The notes under the pieces are model-generated. The model saw only the letters and a list, made by a program, of their open reading frames with translations, was not told where the DNA came from and made no database searches. Positions 9,730-18,277 of a stretch of 64,000 nucleotides of DNA are shown one piece after another (within the stretch, counting starts at the first letter, position 1; every line of letters begins with the position of its first letter). The position numbers and the translations under genes were made by a program. Source of the DNA: Phormidium tenue FACHB-886 (lineage in GTDB: Bacteria > Cyanobacteriota > Cyanobacteriia > Elainellales > Elainellaceae); the NCBI RefSeq assembly GCF_014764505.1, contig NZ_JACXWX010000016.1, forward strand, positions 61,569-125,568. The letters run 5' to 3'.

Positions 9730-10315
9730 AAATATTTAGTTTTGTAAATAATATGATAGCTGTTTCTTAATATTCTGCAATCAGACTTTAGGTGGCATTA
9801 GCTTTATCAAGGCGAGGTGCCCCTAACTACATCTAATAGTCCCAGCAGAGCAGGTTGGGCTAGCTTGTATCTATTGCGCTAACGCTGGCTGCACCTGTTT
9901 TAATCGCTGCAGCAGCAATCAACAAGCAGAAATTAATTCCGATGTGTTATCCGCAGAAAGTATTAATACAATATAGAAAGTGCAAAAATAGGCAGAACTC
10001 TTGTATCCTCTCCAGGGATTGTCTATCGAGCCGCGTGCTGGTGCTTCGTGTTGATTGAGTAAGCTGATTGAGTCTTGCGCTTCGGCTATGCCGTGTTCTA
10101 CCCGATGAATTGACTTTTTCTCAAGCTAAGGTCATTTCGTCTCAAGCGGAACAGTGGTCGATTGCAGCGTAGCGGGTCGCAAAGACTTAAGGCATCACCG
10201 GTTCTAGCCGATCCTCCGAACAGGCTAGAACGGTTGACCAGAACGGGTTCTGCATCGCTGCAGGAGCAGCATACAAGGGACAAGGAGTTAGCCCAACAGA
10301 AGGATTAATCGCTAC
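9730..10315. other. Non-coding region upstream of the RNB gene
   Basis: About 585 bp, AT-rich at 9730-9780 and 9940-10010, with no convincing ORF. It probably contains the promoter and 5' leader of the RNB-domain gene. A short ORF on the minus strand (10098-10283) has no family features. Confidence 0.4.
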
Positions 10316-12718
10316 ATGGAATTCTCGATCGCAACGCTACTAACCAACTTTGCCGATGATAAATTAGTGGCTCCCAAAGCCCTAGAAAAGAAGCTCAGCT
10401 GCAGAGACGAGGTGAGTATTCGCAAACTGCAGATTGCGCTAGACGCGCTAGAAAGAACGCAGGTTTTGGCAAAAGAGCGTGGCAAATACCGCCGCCTGCC
10501 TGAAGAAGATGTCGTCGAAGGAAAGCTGCGCTGCTCTAGCAAAGGCTTTTGCTTTGCTATTCAAGATATCGAAGGTTCTGAAGATGTATACATCCGCGAG
10601 AGCCATTTGCACAGTGCTTGGAACGGCGATCGCGTCCTCGTGCGGGTTACCAAAGAAGGAACCCGTCGTCGTAGCCCTGAAGGTGAGGTACGGCTGATTC
10701 TCGATCGGGCAAACTCGTCAGTGCTGGCACGGGTCAAAAAAGCAGAAGATAGCTATCGAGCAGTGCCGCTAGACGATCGCCTCCTATTTGAAGTAGAGCT
10801 GCAGCCCGAACCTGGAATCGACCTCGACGATGCCGTTGATCAGCTTGTGCATGTCGAAATCCTCCGCTATCCATTGGGGTCTCATCCACCGCTGGGTCGG
10901 GTCGCGCAAATCCTGGGCAGCGATGCAGAAGCTGCCTCTGAGTTTGATATTGTCTGCTGCAAATATGACTTGCCGCGCATCTTCTCAGATGAAGTGCTAG
11001 CGGAAGCAAAAGCGCTCCCGCCTAAAGTCCGCAAAGGTGACTTGAAGAATCGCGTCGATCTGCGGAAATTGCCGACCATTACGATCGATGGCCCACCCAC
11101 ACCCACAGGTCCGGCAATTGACGATGCCCTCACCTTAGAGAAGCTGGGCACAGACCACTGGCGGGTAGGCGTTCACATTGCCGATGTCTCTCACTACATC
11201 GATGCCAACTCGCCGCTGGATATAGAAGCCCGTAAGCGCGGCAACTCGATCTACCTGGGCGATATTGCCATTCCAATGCTGCCAGAGCCAGTACATCGCT
11301 GCTGTGCGCTGGCGGCGGGTCAAGATCGGCTGGCGGTGTCAGTTCTGATTACGTTAGATGCTGCAGGGCAGGTGGTCGAATACGAGCTTCAGCCTACGGT
11401 TGTTCAGGTCGATCATCGGCTGGATTACCAGCAGGCGCAGGCGATCTTGCAGCGTCACAAAGAATCTGAAATCGAAGTGACACCTGCTTATGACCTGCCT
11501 TCCCTCGATCAGCTCGAAGAGTTTGAGCCCGTCTTCGAGATGCTGGATGAGCTATTCAACCTCAGCCAAGCCATTCGCAGTCAACGGCTGAAGCGGGGTG
11601 CTTTCGATCTCAACCTGCCGGAAAAAGTCTTTCCAGACGAAGCCAGCCCAGAACTTAGCCAGTTCCTCTCAACCAAGTTTCAATACGATGATGAAGGCGC
11701 AATGGGCGCGATGGTGGTGTCTTCCCTACTGCCTGCCCGATCGATTGTCACAGAGCTGATGCTGCTGGCAAACCAGCTTGTCGCATCGCACCTGTTGGCG
11801 CTGCAGGTTCCCGCGATTTACCGGGTTCATCGCACCCCCGATCCAAGTGATGTGCAAGAGTTGCTGAAGCTGGTCAGCAACATGGGCATCGACTCGCACA
11901 TGGAGCAGGAAGACGCCGTACATGCCCGCGACTATCAGCGCTTAGTCGAGCGCTTTGCTGAGTCCAAAACCGAGAAAGTGTTGACCTACCTGTTGCTGTC
12001 TACCTTCAAGCCAGCCCTCTACAGCACTACAGCTGGTACCCACTTTGGCTTAGCCCTAGAAGATGGCTATACTCACTTCACCTCCCCGCTGCGTCGTTAT
12101 CCCGATCTGCTGGTGCATCGGGTGATTCATGCGGTGTTTGAGCAAGGGCGCGATCGTCGCACTACTCGCTCAAAAGAACGGGTAGACCTGCGCCACAGCT
12201 CTTGCCATGGCGAAATCAACTGGAACGTGCTGCCCACCGAAGTACATGCTGAACTAGAAGAAGCCTTTGCGGCGATCGTGGTTCACCTGACCGAGCAGGA
12301 AAAGCTTGCCCAAGAAGCTGAGTCTGACTTTGAAGGCTTGAAGAAAGCCGAATTCATGCAGCAGCACACGGGCAAAATCTTCCACGGCTTGATCACCGGG
12401 GTGCAGTCCTACGGCTTCTTTGTCGAAATTGAAGAGCTGCTCGTTGAAGGACTCGTCCACGTTAGCTCGCTCAAAGACGATTGGTACGAGTACCGCTCGC
12501 GCCAGCAAAAGCTAGTCGGTCGCAAAAACCGCAGGCAGTACAAGCTAGGCGATCGGGTGGAAGTGCAAGTCAAGAGCGTCGATTACTATCGTCAGCAAAT
12601 TGACCTCGTGGCAGTCGGCGGCGGCAGCGAAGCGCCAGAAGACGACGATCTAGAAGACAACCACCTCGATGAAGAGGCGATCGACGCGCCTGAGCAAGAA
12701 GCAGAAGCGTATGATTAA
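10316..12718 (+). CDS. RNB-domain protein (RNase II/R family, Zam-like)
   Basis: 800 aa. Order: N-terminal helical region, cold-shock-like domain (GFCFAIQDIEGSEDVYI), RNB domain (about 245-620; VGVHIADVSHYIDANSPLDIEARKRGNSIYL, HRTPDP, HFTSPLRRYPDLLVHR), and a C-terminal S1 domain (GLITGVQSYGFFVEIEELLVEGLVHVSSL) with an acidic tail. The family degrades RNA 3' to 5'. The metal-binding motif reads TIDGPPTPTGPAIDDAL: the first Asp and the DD pair are present, but the middle Asp position is Ala and the loop is about four residues longer. It may be the cyanobacterial Zam-type homologue rather than a standard RNase R; symbol withheld. Confidence 0.85.
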   Translation: MEFSIATLLTNFADDKLVAPKALEKKLSCRDEVSIRKLQIALDALERTQVLAKERGKYRRLPEEDVVEGKLRCSSKGFCFAIQDIEGSEDVYIRESHLHSAWNGDRVLVRVTKEGTRRRSPEGEVRLILDRANSSVLARVKKAEDSYRAVPLDDRLLFEVELQPEPGIDLDDAVDQLVHVEILRYPLGSHPPLGRVAQILGSDAEAASEFDIVCCKYDLPRIFSDEVLAEAKALPPKVRKGDLKNRVDLRKLPTITIDGPPTPTGPAIDDALTLEKLGTDHWRVGVHIADVSHYIDANSPLDIEARKRGNSIYLGDIAIPMLPEPVHRCCALAAGQDRLAVSVLITLDAAGQVVEYELQPTVVQVDHRLDYQQAQAILQRHKESEIEVTPAYDLPSLDQLEEFEPVFEMLDELFNLSQAIRSQRLKRGAFDLNLPEKVFPDEASPELSQFLSTKFQYDDEGAMGAMVVSSLLPARSIVTELMLLANQLVASHLLALQVPAIYRVHRTPDPSDVQELLKLVSNMGIDSHMEQEDAVHARDYQRLVERFAESKTEKVLTYLLLSTFKPALYSTTAGTHFGLALEDGYTHFTSPLRRYPDLLVHRVIHAVFEQGRDRRTTRSKERVDLRHSSCHGEINWNVLPTEVHAELEEAFAAIVVHLTEQEKLAQEAESDFEGLKKAEFMQQHTGKIFHGLITGVQSYGFFVEIEELLVEGLVHVSSLKDDWYEYRSRQQKLVGRKNRRQYKLGDRVEVQVKSVDYYRQQIDLVAVGGGSEAPEDDDLEDNHLDEEAIDAPEQEAEAYD

Positions 12719-12732
12719 AATACAGGGCTAGA

Positions 12733-12756
12733 AGCGGCGGCTTGTTCGCCGCTTTT
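12733..12756 (+). terminator. Terminator after the RNB gene
   Basis: AGCGGCG / CGCCGCT stem with a 7-nt loop and a short T run, 15 bp after the RNB stop. The TTG inside this hairpin (12742) opens the ubiX frame but is not a credible start. Confidence 0.65.
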
Positions 12757-12780
12757 AACCATAAAATTTGGTTTTATTTT

Positions 12781-13413
12781 GTGTCTCCTCTCCCTTTAAT
12801 CCTTGGTGTAACGGGCGCATCTGGGCTAATTTATGCCGTGCGTGCCCTGAAGTTTTTACTGGAAGCAGACTATGCGATCGAACTGGTGGCATCTAAGTCT
12901 GCTTACATGGTGTGGCAGGCGGAACAAAACATCCGAATGCCGGTAGAAGGGCTGCAGCAAGAGCAATTCTGGCGACAGCAAACAGGGGTAGAAGCGGCTG
13001 GCAAATTGCGCTGTCATCCCTGGGGCGATGTAGGGGCAAATATTGCAAGCGGCTCATTTCGGACGTTGGGCATGGCGATTATGCCCTGCAGCATGAGTAC
13101 AGTGGGCAAACTGGCGGCAGGGCTAAGCGGCGATCTGCTGGAGCGAGCGGCTGACGTGCAGCTCAAGGAAGGGCGAAAGCTGGTAATTGTCCCGCGCGAA
13201 ACGCCCTTCAGCCTCATTCATCTCCGTAACTTAACGACCCTCGCTGAAGCGGGCGTTAAAATCGTTCCGGCGATTCCTGCTTGGTATCATCATCCGCAGA
13301 CGATCGAAGACCTGGTAGATTTTGTAGTTGCCCGCGCGCTCGACCAGTTTGAGATCGACTGCGTTCCGCTCAAACGATGGCAAGGACATTTGGGCAACGA
13401 TGAGTTGTCATGA
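12781..13413 (+). CDS. ubiX: Flavin prenyltransferase
   Basis: Prenylates FMN to make the cofactor of UbiD-type decarboxylases (quinone synthesis). Motifs: LILGVTGASGLIYAVRAL (FMN-binding start), MPCSMSTVGKLAAGLSGDLLERAADV, and RKLVIVPRETPFSLIHLRNLTTLAEAGVKIVP. I choose the GTG at 12781 (MSPLPLILG), giving 210 aa. The frame extends to 12742 only by reading through the terminator of the previous gene. UbiX enzymes are usually about 190-210 aa. Confidence 0.92.
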   Translation: MSPLPLILGVTGASGLIYAVRALKFLLEADYAIELVASKSAYMVWQAEQNIRMPVEGLQQEQFWRQQTGVEAAGKLRCHPWGDVGANIASGSFRTLGMAIMPCSMSTVGKLAAGLSGDLLERAADVQLKEGRKLVIVPRETPFSLIHLRNLTTLAEAGVKIVPAIPAWYHHPQTIEDLVDFVVARALDQFEIDCVPLKRWQGHLGNDELS

Positions 13414-13550
13414 ACCCTTAGAGAGGCTAATCAACGCAGCTATATTTTTAGCTTCGTCTTGGGATTGCAAATTCAGAAAGCGGATGAAACTACGAGGATG
13501 AATTAAAGTTAAGGTATTGCTTCCTATTGCCCTGGTCAAAGGATTTGCTT

Positions 13551-14375
13551 ATGCTCCCAATCCGACTTGCAATTGCCCTGATTTTTCTGGGCGGGTTGGT
13601 GCTATTTACAGTTCAAAACCTGTCGCCTGCGCTGTCGCTAGTTATTTTGGGTAGCTCAACGCTGCCGCTGCCCTTAGCAATCTGGATCGGCGGGGCGATC
13701 GCTGCTGGAGCCGTAACGACAGTAGTACTGTCAGCCCTAGCAGATTTGTCTCGCCCAGCGCGGCCATCGGCTCCTAAACGTCCGCGCCCTGCTGCCAATC
13801 GGGTAGATGGATTTCAAACGCCCTGGACACCGCAGCCGCAGACCAGCCCTCAAGCTGGAGCAACTCGCTTGCAAGACGATTGGGAGACAAGATCCACCAA
13901 GGATGAATGGGACGACTGGGAAGAGCCAGCCCCCCGCAGTACCAATCGTCCTCCAGTCGGCTACCGCTCTTCCCAGCCAGACATCCGCGATCGCCGCGAC
14001 GACGACTGGGCAGACTGGGGCGACTATGCCGAAACCCGTCGCCAAGACCGCAGCGCGGACCGGTTGGACATGCCGGATTCTTACACCCCACGCCGGACTG
14101 AATTTGAAACGAAGCAGGAACCTGTGACTCGCACACAGTCTGGCTCCGTTTACTCCTACAGCTACAATCGCCCCGAGGAGCCTGCTGACCGGGCTGATGT
14201 ACCCCCTCGCACAAGTAACGAAGTATATGATGCGGACTATCGAGTGCTAACCCCTCCCTATCGTCCTGAGCCGCAGCCACCCGTCGAAGATGACTGGGGC
14301 TTTGAGGAAGACGAGCTAGACCGCATGGAGCCGGATGAACCCACTGAACGCCACGATCGTCGCCCGGGTCTTTAA
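13551..14375 (+). CDS. LapA/DUF1049-like membrane protein with long disordered tail
   Basis: ATG at 13551 with a good ribosome-binding site (AAAGGA, 7 nt). Two N-terminal hydrophobic helices (IALIFLGGLVLFTVQNL and IWIGGAIAAGAVTTVVLSA) match the LapA/DUF1049 layout. From about residue 70 the protein is low-complexity, rich in Arg, Asp, Pro and Trp (repeated DDWADWGDY-type blocks). Probably an inner-membrane scaffold with a cytoplasmic disordered tail. The next gene starts 6 bp downstream, so the pair forms an operon. Function unknown. Confidence 0.7.
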   Translation: MLPIRLAIALIFLGGLVLFTVQNLSPALSLVILGSSTLPLPLAIWIGGAIAAGAVTTVVLSALADLSRPARPSAPKRPRPAANRVDGFQTPWTPQPQTSPQAGATRLQDDWETRSTKDEWDDWEEPAPRSTNRPPVGYRSSQPDIRDRRDDDWADWGDYAETRRQDRSADRLDMPDSYTPRRTEFETKQEPVTRTQSGSVYSYSYNRPEEPADRADVPPRTSNEVYDADYRVLTPPYRPEPQPPVEDDWGFEEDELDRMEPDEPTERHDRRPGL

Positions 14376-14381
14376 GCCGTC

Positions 14382-14813
14382 ATGGAAACCAGTCGTTTTC
14401 TGATTTGGGTACTCTTCTTTGGAACGATCGCCACGGTTAGCATCGTTGCAATGTTACGAGCTTATGTCGGCAAGGGGAGTCTGGCGGTCGTCTTTACGGA
14501 GCCGCTGACTGTGCCGCTGCTGCCAACGTTGGATACAACTGCAGCCGCCCAGTTTCAACAGGGCTGTGATGCCCTGCGGCTAGGCAATTATCGCAAGGCA
14601 AGCGATCGCTTGAACAAAGCAATTCAGCAAGACCCGCAATTTGCCGAAGCTTATCACAATCGGGCACGGGCAGTGGCTAACTTGCGACAGGACAATGAAG
14701 CGGCAGCTTTGCTCGTTAAGGCGGGTGAACTTTATTTAGAGCAGGACAATACAGCAGGCTACGAACAGGTAAAGCAAGATTTACAGCAGTTGAAGACCGT
14801 TCGCAGCCAGTAA
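14382..14813 (+). CDS. Small membrane-anchored TPR protein
   Basis: 143 aa: an N-terminal helix (FLIWVLFFGTIATVSIVAML), a linker, then about two tetratricopeptide repeats (QFQQGCDALRLGNYRKASDR; FAEAYHNRARAVANLRQDNE). It follows the LapA-like gene by 6 bp, so both probably act at the membrane together. No catalytic residues. Confidence 0.75.
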   Translation: METSRFLIWVLFFGTIATVSIVAMLRAYVGKGSLAVVFTEPLTVPLLPTLDTTAAAQFQQGCDALRLGNYRKASDRLNKAIQQDPQFAEAYHNRARAVANLRQDNEAAALLVKAGELYLEQDNTAGYEQVKQDLQQLKTVRSQ

Positions 14814-15801
14814 AAGGTTGTACTTCCATCGATTAGATGTTGCGCACTCAATTTAGATTTTTGCCCAGAAACTCTGTGTAGCTGAGCTTCTACGCAAAAA
14901 GATCTGTTCTGAAGTATGCTGCAGCGCTAATGGCTGGACACTGAGCTAAGCACAGGCTTAAAAGTTTCATAAAGCACCTTTTAGGTTCTGTAAAGATGAT
15001 GGTAAGACAACCTAAAAGTCATTCGTTTTGGAATTTCTTTCTTGTACAGTTAAAGAGTGAGTTGGATATCGTGGAGCTGAAAAGCCTGCGTCAGCAGCTC
15101 TAGGAGTTTAGCAAAGGTTCAACAATGTTTAAGCCAGGTTTCATCAAATCACTGTTTCTGGCTTATGTTCAACAACCCTTGTTGAATGGAATTCCTTTGG
15201 TTAATCCTGAACCAGTCCTCCGCAGCGTTCCAGCCGTCAGAATTCCCGGTGGACTTACTCCACCCTAATCAGTATTTAATTTTTGCGCTATGGGTTTGCC
15301 GCAGGCAAGCTAGTGAAAGCCTTACCCTTCAGCTGTAATGCAACCCAAAGGGAACGAGAAGTAATTAAAGAAGCTAAAAATCTTCACCTGTAAGCACTGC
15401 TGCATCAAGCTAGCGCGATCCTTTCAGTGCTTATTTGCCTGATATTAACCTGATACCAAAAGGATGTATCGCCTTTTGGGTTCCGTAGGTTTTAATGGGT
15501 AAATCTTGCCCATTCCCAAAACTTGGCACGTTTCCTTATAAAATGGATTTTCTGCTGCAGCCCAGATTCACAGAAGCAGTAGTAAACAGGTTCTTACTCA
15601 ACTGCAATAGCAGTCCGATTGTTTTTCAATAGATGTAATTCATCTGTATCGTTGGCACGTTTTCTATCATTAGGTTTCAATTCCACTGATGGTGAGAATT
15701 TTTATCCTAGATAGAACCAGAAGGTATTTTTTGGAAAATCTATCTTTACAATAAATGGTTCTTTGCTGTAACCAAATCTGCAAAAGAAAGCTCAAAGCAT
15801 T
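14814..15801. other. Long intergenic region with one short candidate gene
   Basis: Nearly 1 kb. Besides the short ORF at 15125-15268 it has a CCAAAAGG / CCTTTTGG inverted repeat at 15456-15479, a weak terminator candidate, and AT-rich sequence before the acyltransferase gene. No other gene or known RNA was recognised. Confidence 0.4.
15125..15268 (+). CDS. Candidate 47-aa peptide of unknown function
   Basis: Reads MFKPGFIKSLFLAYVQQPLL and continues to PGGLTPP and a TAA. A GGAG about 20 bp upstream and a closer AAAGG are possible ribosome-binding sites. It has no Cys core, no recognised leader motif and no maturation enzyme nearby, so a modified-peptide precursor is only a guess. It may be non-coding. 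Confidence 0.35.
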   Translation: MFKPGFIKSLFLAYVQQPLLNGIPLVNPEPVLRSVPAVRIPGGLTPP

Positions 15802-16527
15802 ATGAATAGAGTTGTCTCCCTTGTCTCTAAAAGATTGCTCAATCAGCAGGAAAACTTAGTAACTCGTTTAGTTAAATGGATTCCAGGAAAACTTGGAACT
15901 TGGCTGCGGCAGCTAATTTACTCTAGCTTGCTTAAACAAGCAGGTGAACCCATCGCCATTGGTTTAGGTAGCCAGTTCCGCGGTACTGATTGGATTGAAT
16001 TAGGTAATGAAGTTTGTGTTGACTGCAATGTGTACATTGATGCATTAGCAAACGTACATTTTCCTCAGCAGGTACAATCGGTCAACGGTTCTCCTGACAC
16101 TCGTATTTTTCTTGAAGACTCCGTTGTACTGAATGAAGGCGTTGAGGTGAGAGTTCATCAAGGGAGCCAGATTGAAATCGGTCAAGCTACACAGATCGGC
16201 TCTCACTGCCGTCTACTAGCCAACAAATGCATCAAGATTGGTAAAAACTGCCAGATCGGCTCACATTCTAGCTTCTGTGCTGTTAGACCTAATTTGGCAA
16301 AACTGTTTGCCTCCATCAAGCTAGAAGAAACAATCGGTTGCGGCATTGTGGTTGAAGACAACTGCTGGATCGGCTCTAACGTGAAGGTGTTAGATGGCAT
16401 CAGAATTGGGCAAGGTAGCGTAATCGGAGATGATTCTGTCGTGACTGAAGACATTCCACCTTTTTCTGTTGCAGTGGGAGAGCCTGCCAAAATTCTCAAA
16501 GGTTTACTTGACGAAGTTGATGTTTGA
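15802..16527 (+). CDS. Left-handed beta-helix (hexapeptide) acyltransferase
   Basis: 241 aa. After a basic N-terminus, hexapeptide repeats run from about residue 50 to 225 (IELGNEVCVDCNVYIDA; IEIGQATQIGSHCRL; IKIGKNCQIGSHSSF; VEDNCWIGSNVKVLDGIRIG; VAVGEPAKILKG at the end). The C-terminal pattern matches O-acetyltransferases such as those modifying surface sugars. The active-site His is probably in IGSHSSF. No polysaccharide genes adjoin it, so the substrate is open. Confidence 0.8.
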   Translation: MNRVVSLVSKRLLNQQENLVTRLVKWIPGKLGTWLRQLIYSSLLKQAGEPIAIGLGSQFRGTDWIELGNEVCVDCNVYIDALANVHFPQQVQSVNGSPDTRIFLEDSVVLNEGVEVRVHQGSQIEIGQATQIGSHCRLLANKCIKIGKNCQIGSHSSFCAVRPNLAKLFASIKLEETIGCGIVVEDNCWIGSNVKVLDGIRIGQGSVIGDDSVVTEDIPPFSVAVGEPAKILKGLLDEVDV

Positions 16528-16617
16528 GAAGGATACAAGCATTGGCATAGATATAGGCTTGCCGCTCTCTCAAAAACAATTTAGATAGAGAACTTGTGCC
16601 ACTTTTAGCAGTCTACG

Positions 16618-17033
16618 TTGGGGTTAAGAAACTTTAGGAAGAAGATGAAACACAATCAGCGCGATAGCATAATGCAAATTGAGCCAACTGCTCAAGCTGA
16701 AACTGAATCAAAGTTTCCTTGGGATGGTCGATGGTTTTCGCTAGATCAAATGGTGCAGCAGGCTGTGATTGGGAGCCTACTGCTGCTGGTGCGATCGGCT
16801 ATGCAAATAGTCAAACTGTACATCCTACTGAAGCAAAGCCGAATCAATCCTTTAATGAAGCTGAGAGTCTTGCTGCAAGCAGGTTCGTTCTCTCAGAACA
16901 GAAGATCGAACAGTATGAGCAGGCGATCGTCTTTGTAGGCTCTAGAGGGGCTGAGCAACCTAATTCGCAATTAATGTTCCTCCAAACCGAAGAAAGTTCA
17001 ACTTCTGATTTTGTAGGAGCTAGAATCTGTTAA
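16618..17033 (+). pseudogene. Hypothetical gene, apparently frameshifted
   Basis: Two overlapping frames look like the two halves of one protein. The first gives MQIEPTAQAETESKFPWDGR and on to QQAVIG; the second continues IGYANSQTVHPTEAKPNQ and EQKIEQYEQAIVFVGSRG to a TAA at 17033. The join is near 16775. Each half looks natural only on its own side of the join. No family recognised. It ends 56 bp before tRNA-Val. Confidence 0.4.
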
Positions 17034-17088
17034 ACTTGTAAAAGTCTTGCATCAGGCTCGACTAGAGGCAGCAAACATCTATCATTAA

Positions 17089-17160
<72 letters not shown>

Positions 17161-17169
17161 TATCCCTCA

Positions 17170-17300
17170 TGTCGAATAACGCTTTATCTGTCGTCGTTAA
17201 CAAGTTCTTGTCGTTGTTAACATTTTCCTGTCTTCATAACACATTCATGTCGTTGGGTGACCCTTTTCTGGTCGTTAACAAATTAGTTGTCGTTCAACTA
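17170..17300 (+). repeat. Array-proximal transposon end with seven TnsB-type repeats
   Basis: TGTC-type motifs start at 17170, 17189, 17209, 17229, 17249, 17269 (as TGGTCG) and 17289, that is every 19-20 bp, most followed by a GTTAACA-like half. The regular two-turn phasing is what an ordered row of TnsB-binding sites would give. The first motif is the terminus. Confidence 0.85.
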
Positions 17301-17306
17301 GCATAA

Positions 17307-17336
17307 GTGTGAAGGAAGTGCGCCTTTCAATCCACC
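17307..17336 (-). ncRNA. Delocalised homing guide: truncated repeat plus 17-nt spacer to tRNA-Val
   Basis: On the minus strand the last 13 nt of a repeat (GGTGGATTGAAAG, 17336-17324) precede a 17-nt spacer (17323-17307) identical to 17109-17125 in tRNA-Val. It is separated from the main array by about 185 bp. Short guides with atypical repeats that home V-K CASTs to tRNA genes are known in the family. The truncated repeat GGTGGATT pairs fully with AATCCACC at the 3' end of the tracrRNA, better than the array repeat does. Confidence 0.9.
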
Positions 17337-17521
17337 TTATTTTTAAGCTTACCGCAACTCTCTGAGATTGCTACATGTCAGTAGCTTTGCTAGGGATGGC
17401 CACAATCGCCGAAAATTTTAGACTTACTTGTCAAAATTTACAGAACGTCAAAACCGTATGAGTTGGTAGCTTTCAATCTACTTGCAGACAGACAATCATG
17501 GCATCACCTGATCGTTTATTG

Positions 17522-17848
17522 CTTTCAATCCACTCATGATTGAGAAGCCGATTGTAACTTCCCTGACACAATCTGAATATGTGCTGCTTGCTACTTTCAA
17601 TCCGCCCACTACAGAAAAGCCGATCGCAACGCTACAAGAGACTTATCCGCTAACGAGGCTGCCACACCTTTCAATCCGCCCACTACAGAAAAGCCGATCG
17701 CAACTCTGCGATGAAGTTCATGTCATCGCAATCGACCATCTTTCAATCCGCCCACTACAGAAAAGCCGATCGCAACTTCGGTCTGGCTTACAATCAACTG
17801 ATATGTAGATGCTTTCAATCCGCCCACTACAGAAAAGCCGATCGCAAC
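17522..17848 (-). CRISPR. Type V-K CRISPR array, 5 repeats and 4 spacers, plus a truncated outlier
   Basis: 37-bp repeats at 17812-17848, 17740-17776, 17668-17704 and 17594-17630 are identical. The one at 17522-17558 is degenerate and leader-distal. On the transcribed (minus) strand the repeat ends GTGGGCGGATTGAAAG, like known V-K repeats. Spacers: 17777-17811 (35), 17705-17739 (35), 17631-17667 (37), 17559-17593 (35). A further truncated repeat (GTAGATTGAAAG in minus sense) ends at 17470. The leader side faces the tracrRNA and cas12k. No spacer was seen to match elsewhere in the window. Confidence 0.95.
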
Positions 17849-18029
17849 AGCAAGCCTGAGACAATAGCTGTATTAAGTCTTCTAGACCTAATTTTGGCAA
17901 ACCTCGTTTTGAGGCTTTTTTCAACAGTTAATGGAAACTGCTCCATCTTGTGGAAAGTTCCTAAAACGTGATTAGGTAAGGGCTGTCAAACCTACCAGGA
18001 AATTTGCCCTCGCTTCGGTTTGCCAAATT

Positions 18030-18250
18030 TATAGAGTTAGGGTGGATTCCTCCTTGCTCGGAGGTGATAACAGTTAACCAGCACTGCGGTAGACCCGCAC
18101 CTTTTTGCATGGGAGCGCACCCAGCTTCGAGGTGGATAGTTAACCAGAGCCAGAAAGCAAGACTACCTTCCGATAGCCAAACTAGCTCGCACTTTATCGC
18201 TAGCACAGAGACCATTGCTGGCATGAACTACGGCGCAATTAATTTATACA
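18030..18250 (-). ncRNA. Type V-K tracrRNA
   Basis: Lies between cas12k and the array on the same strand. In minus sense it contains ATTGCGCCG, GTCTTGCTTTCTG, GGTGCGCTCCC, and near the end CACCTCCGAGCAAGGAGG followed by AATCCACCC. These blocks occur in the same order in the known ShCAST tracrRNA. The last block is the anti-repeat to the crRNA repeat. The 5' end near 18250 and the 3' end near 18030-18040 are estimates. Confidence 0.85.
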
Positions 18251-18277
18251 GTACCCTTGAACTAAACGCAAGTATTT

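Noticed and set aside
12742..12780. N-terminal extension of UbiX from TTG at 12742
   Set aside because: It begins inside the terminator hairpin of the previous gene; GTG at 12781 gives a normal UbiX N-terminus.
17536..17971. Overlapping plus-strand ORFs with repeated SIRPLQKSRSQL-type segments
   Set aside because: They are translations of the CRISPR repeats and leader on the non-transcribed strand.
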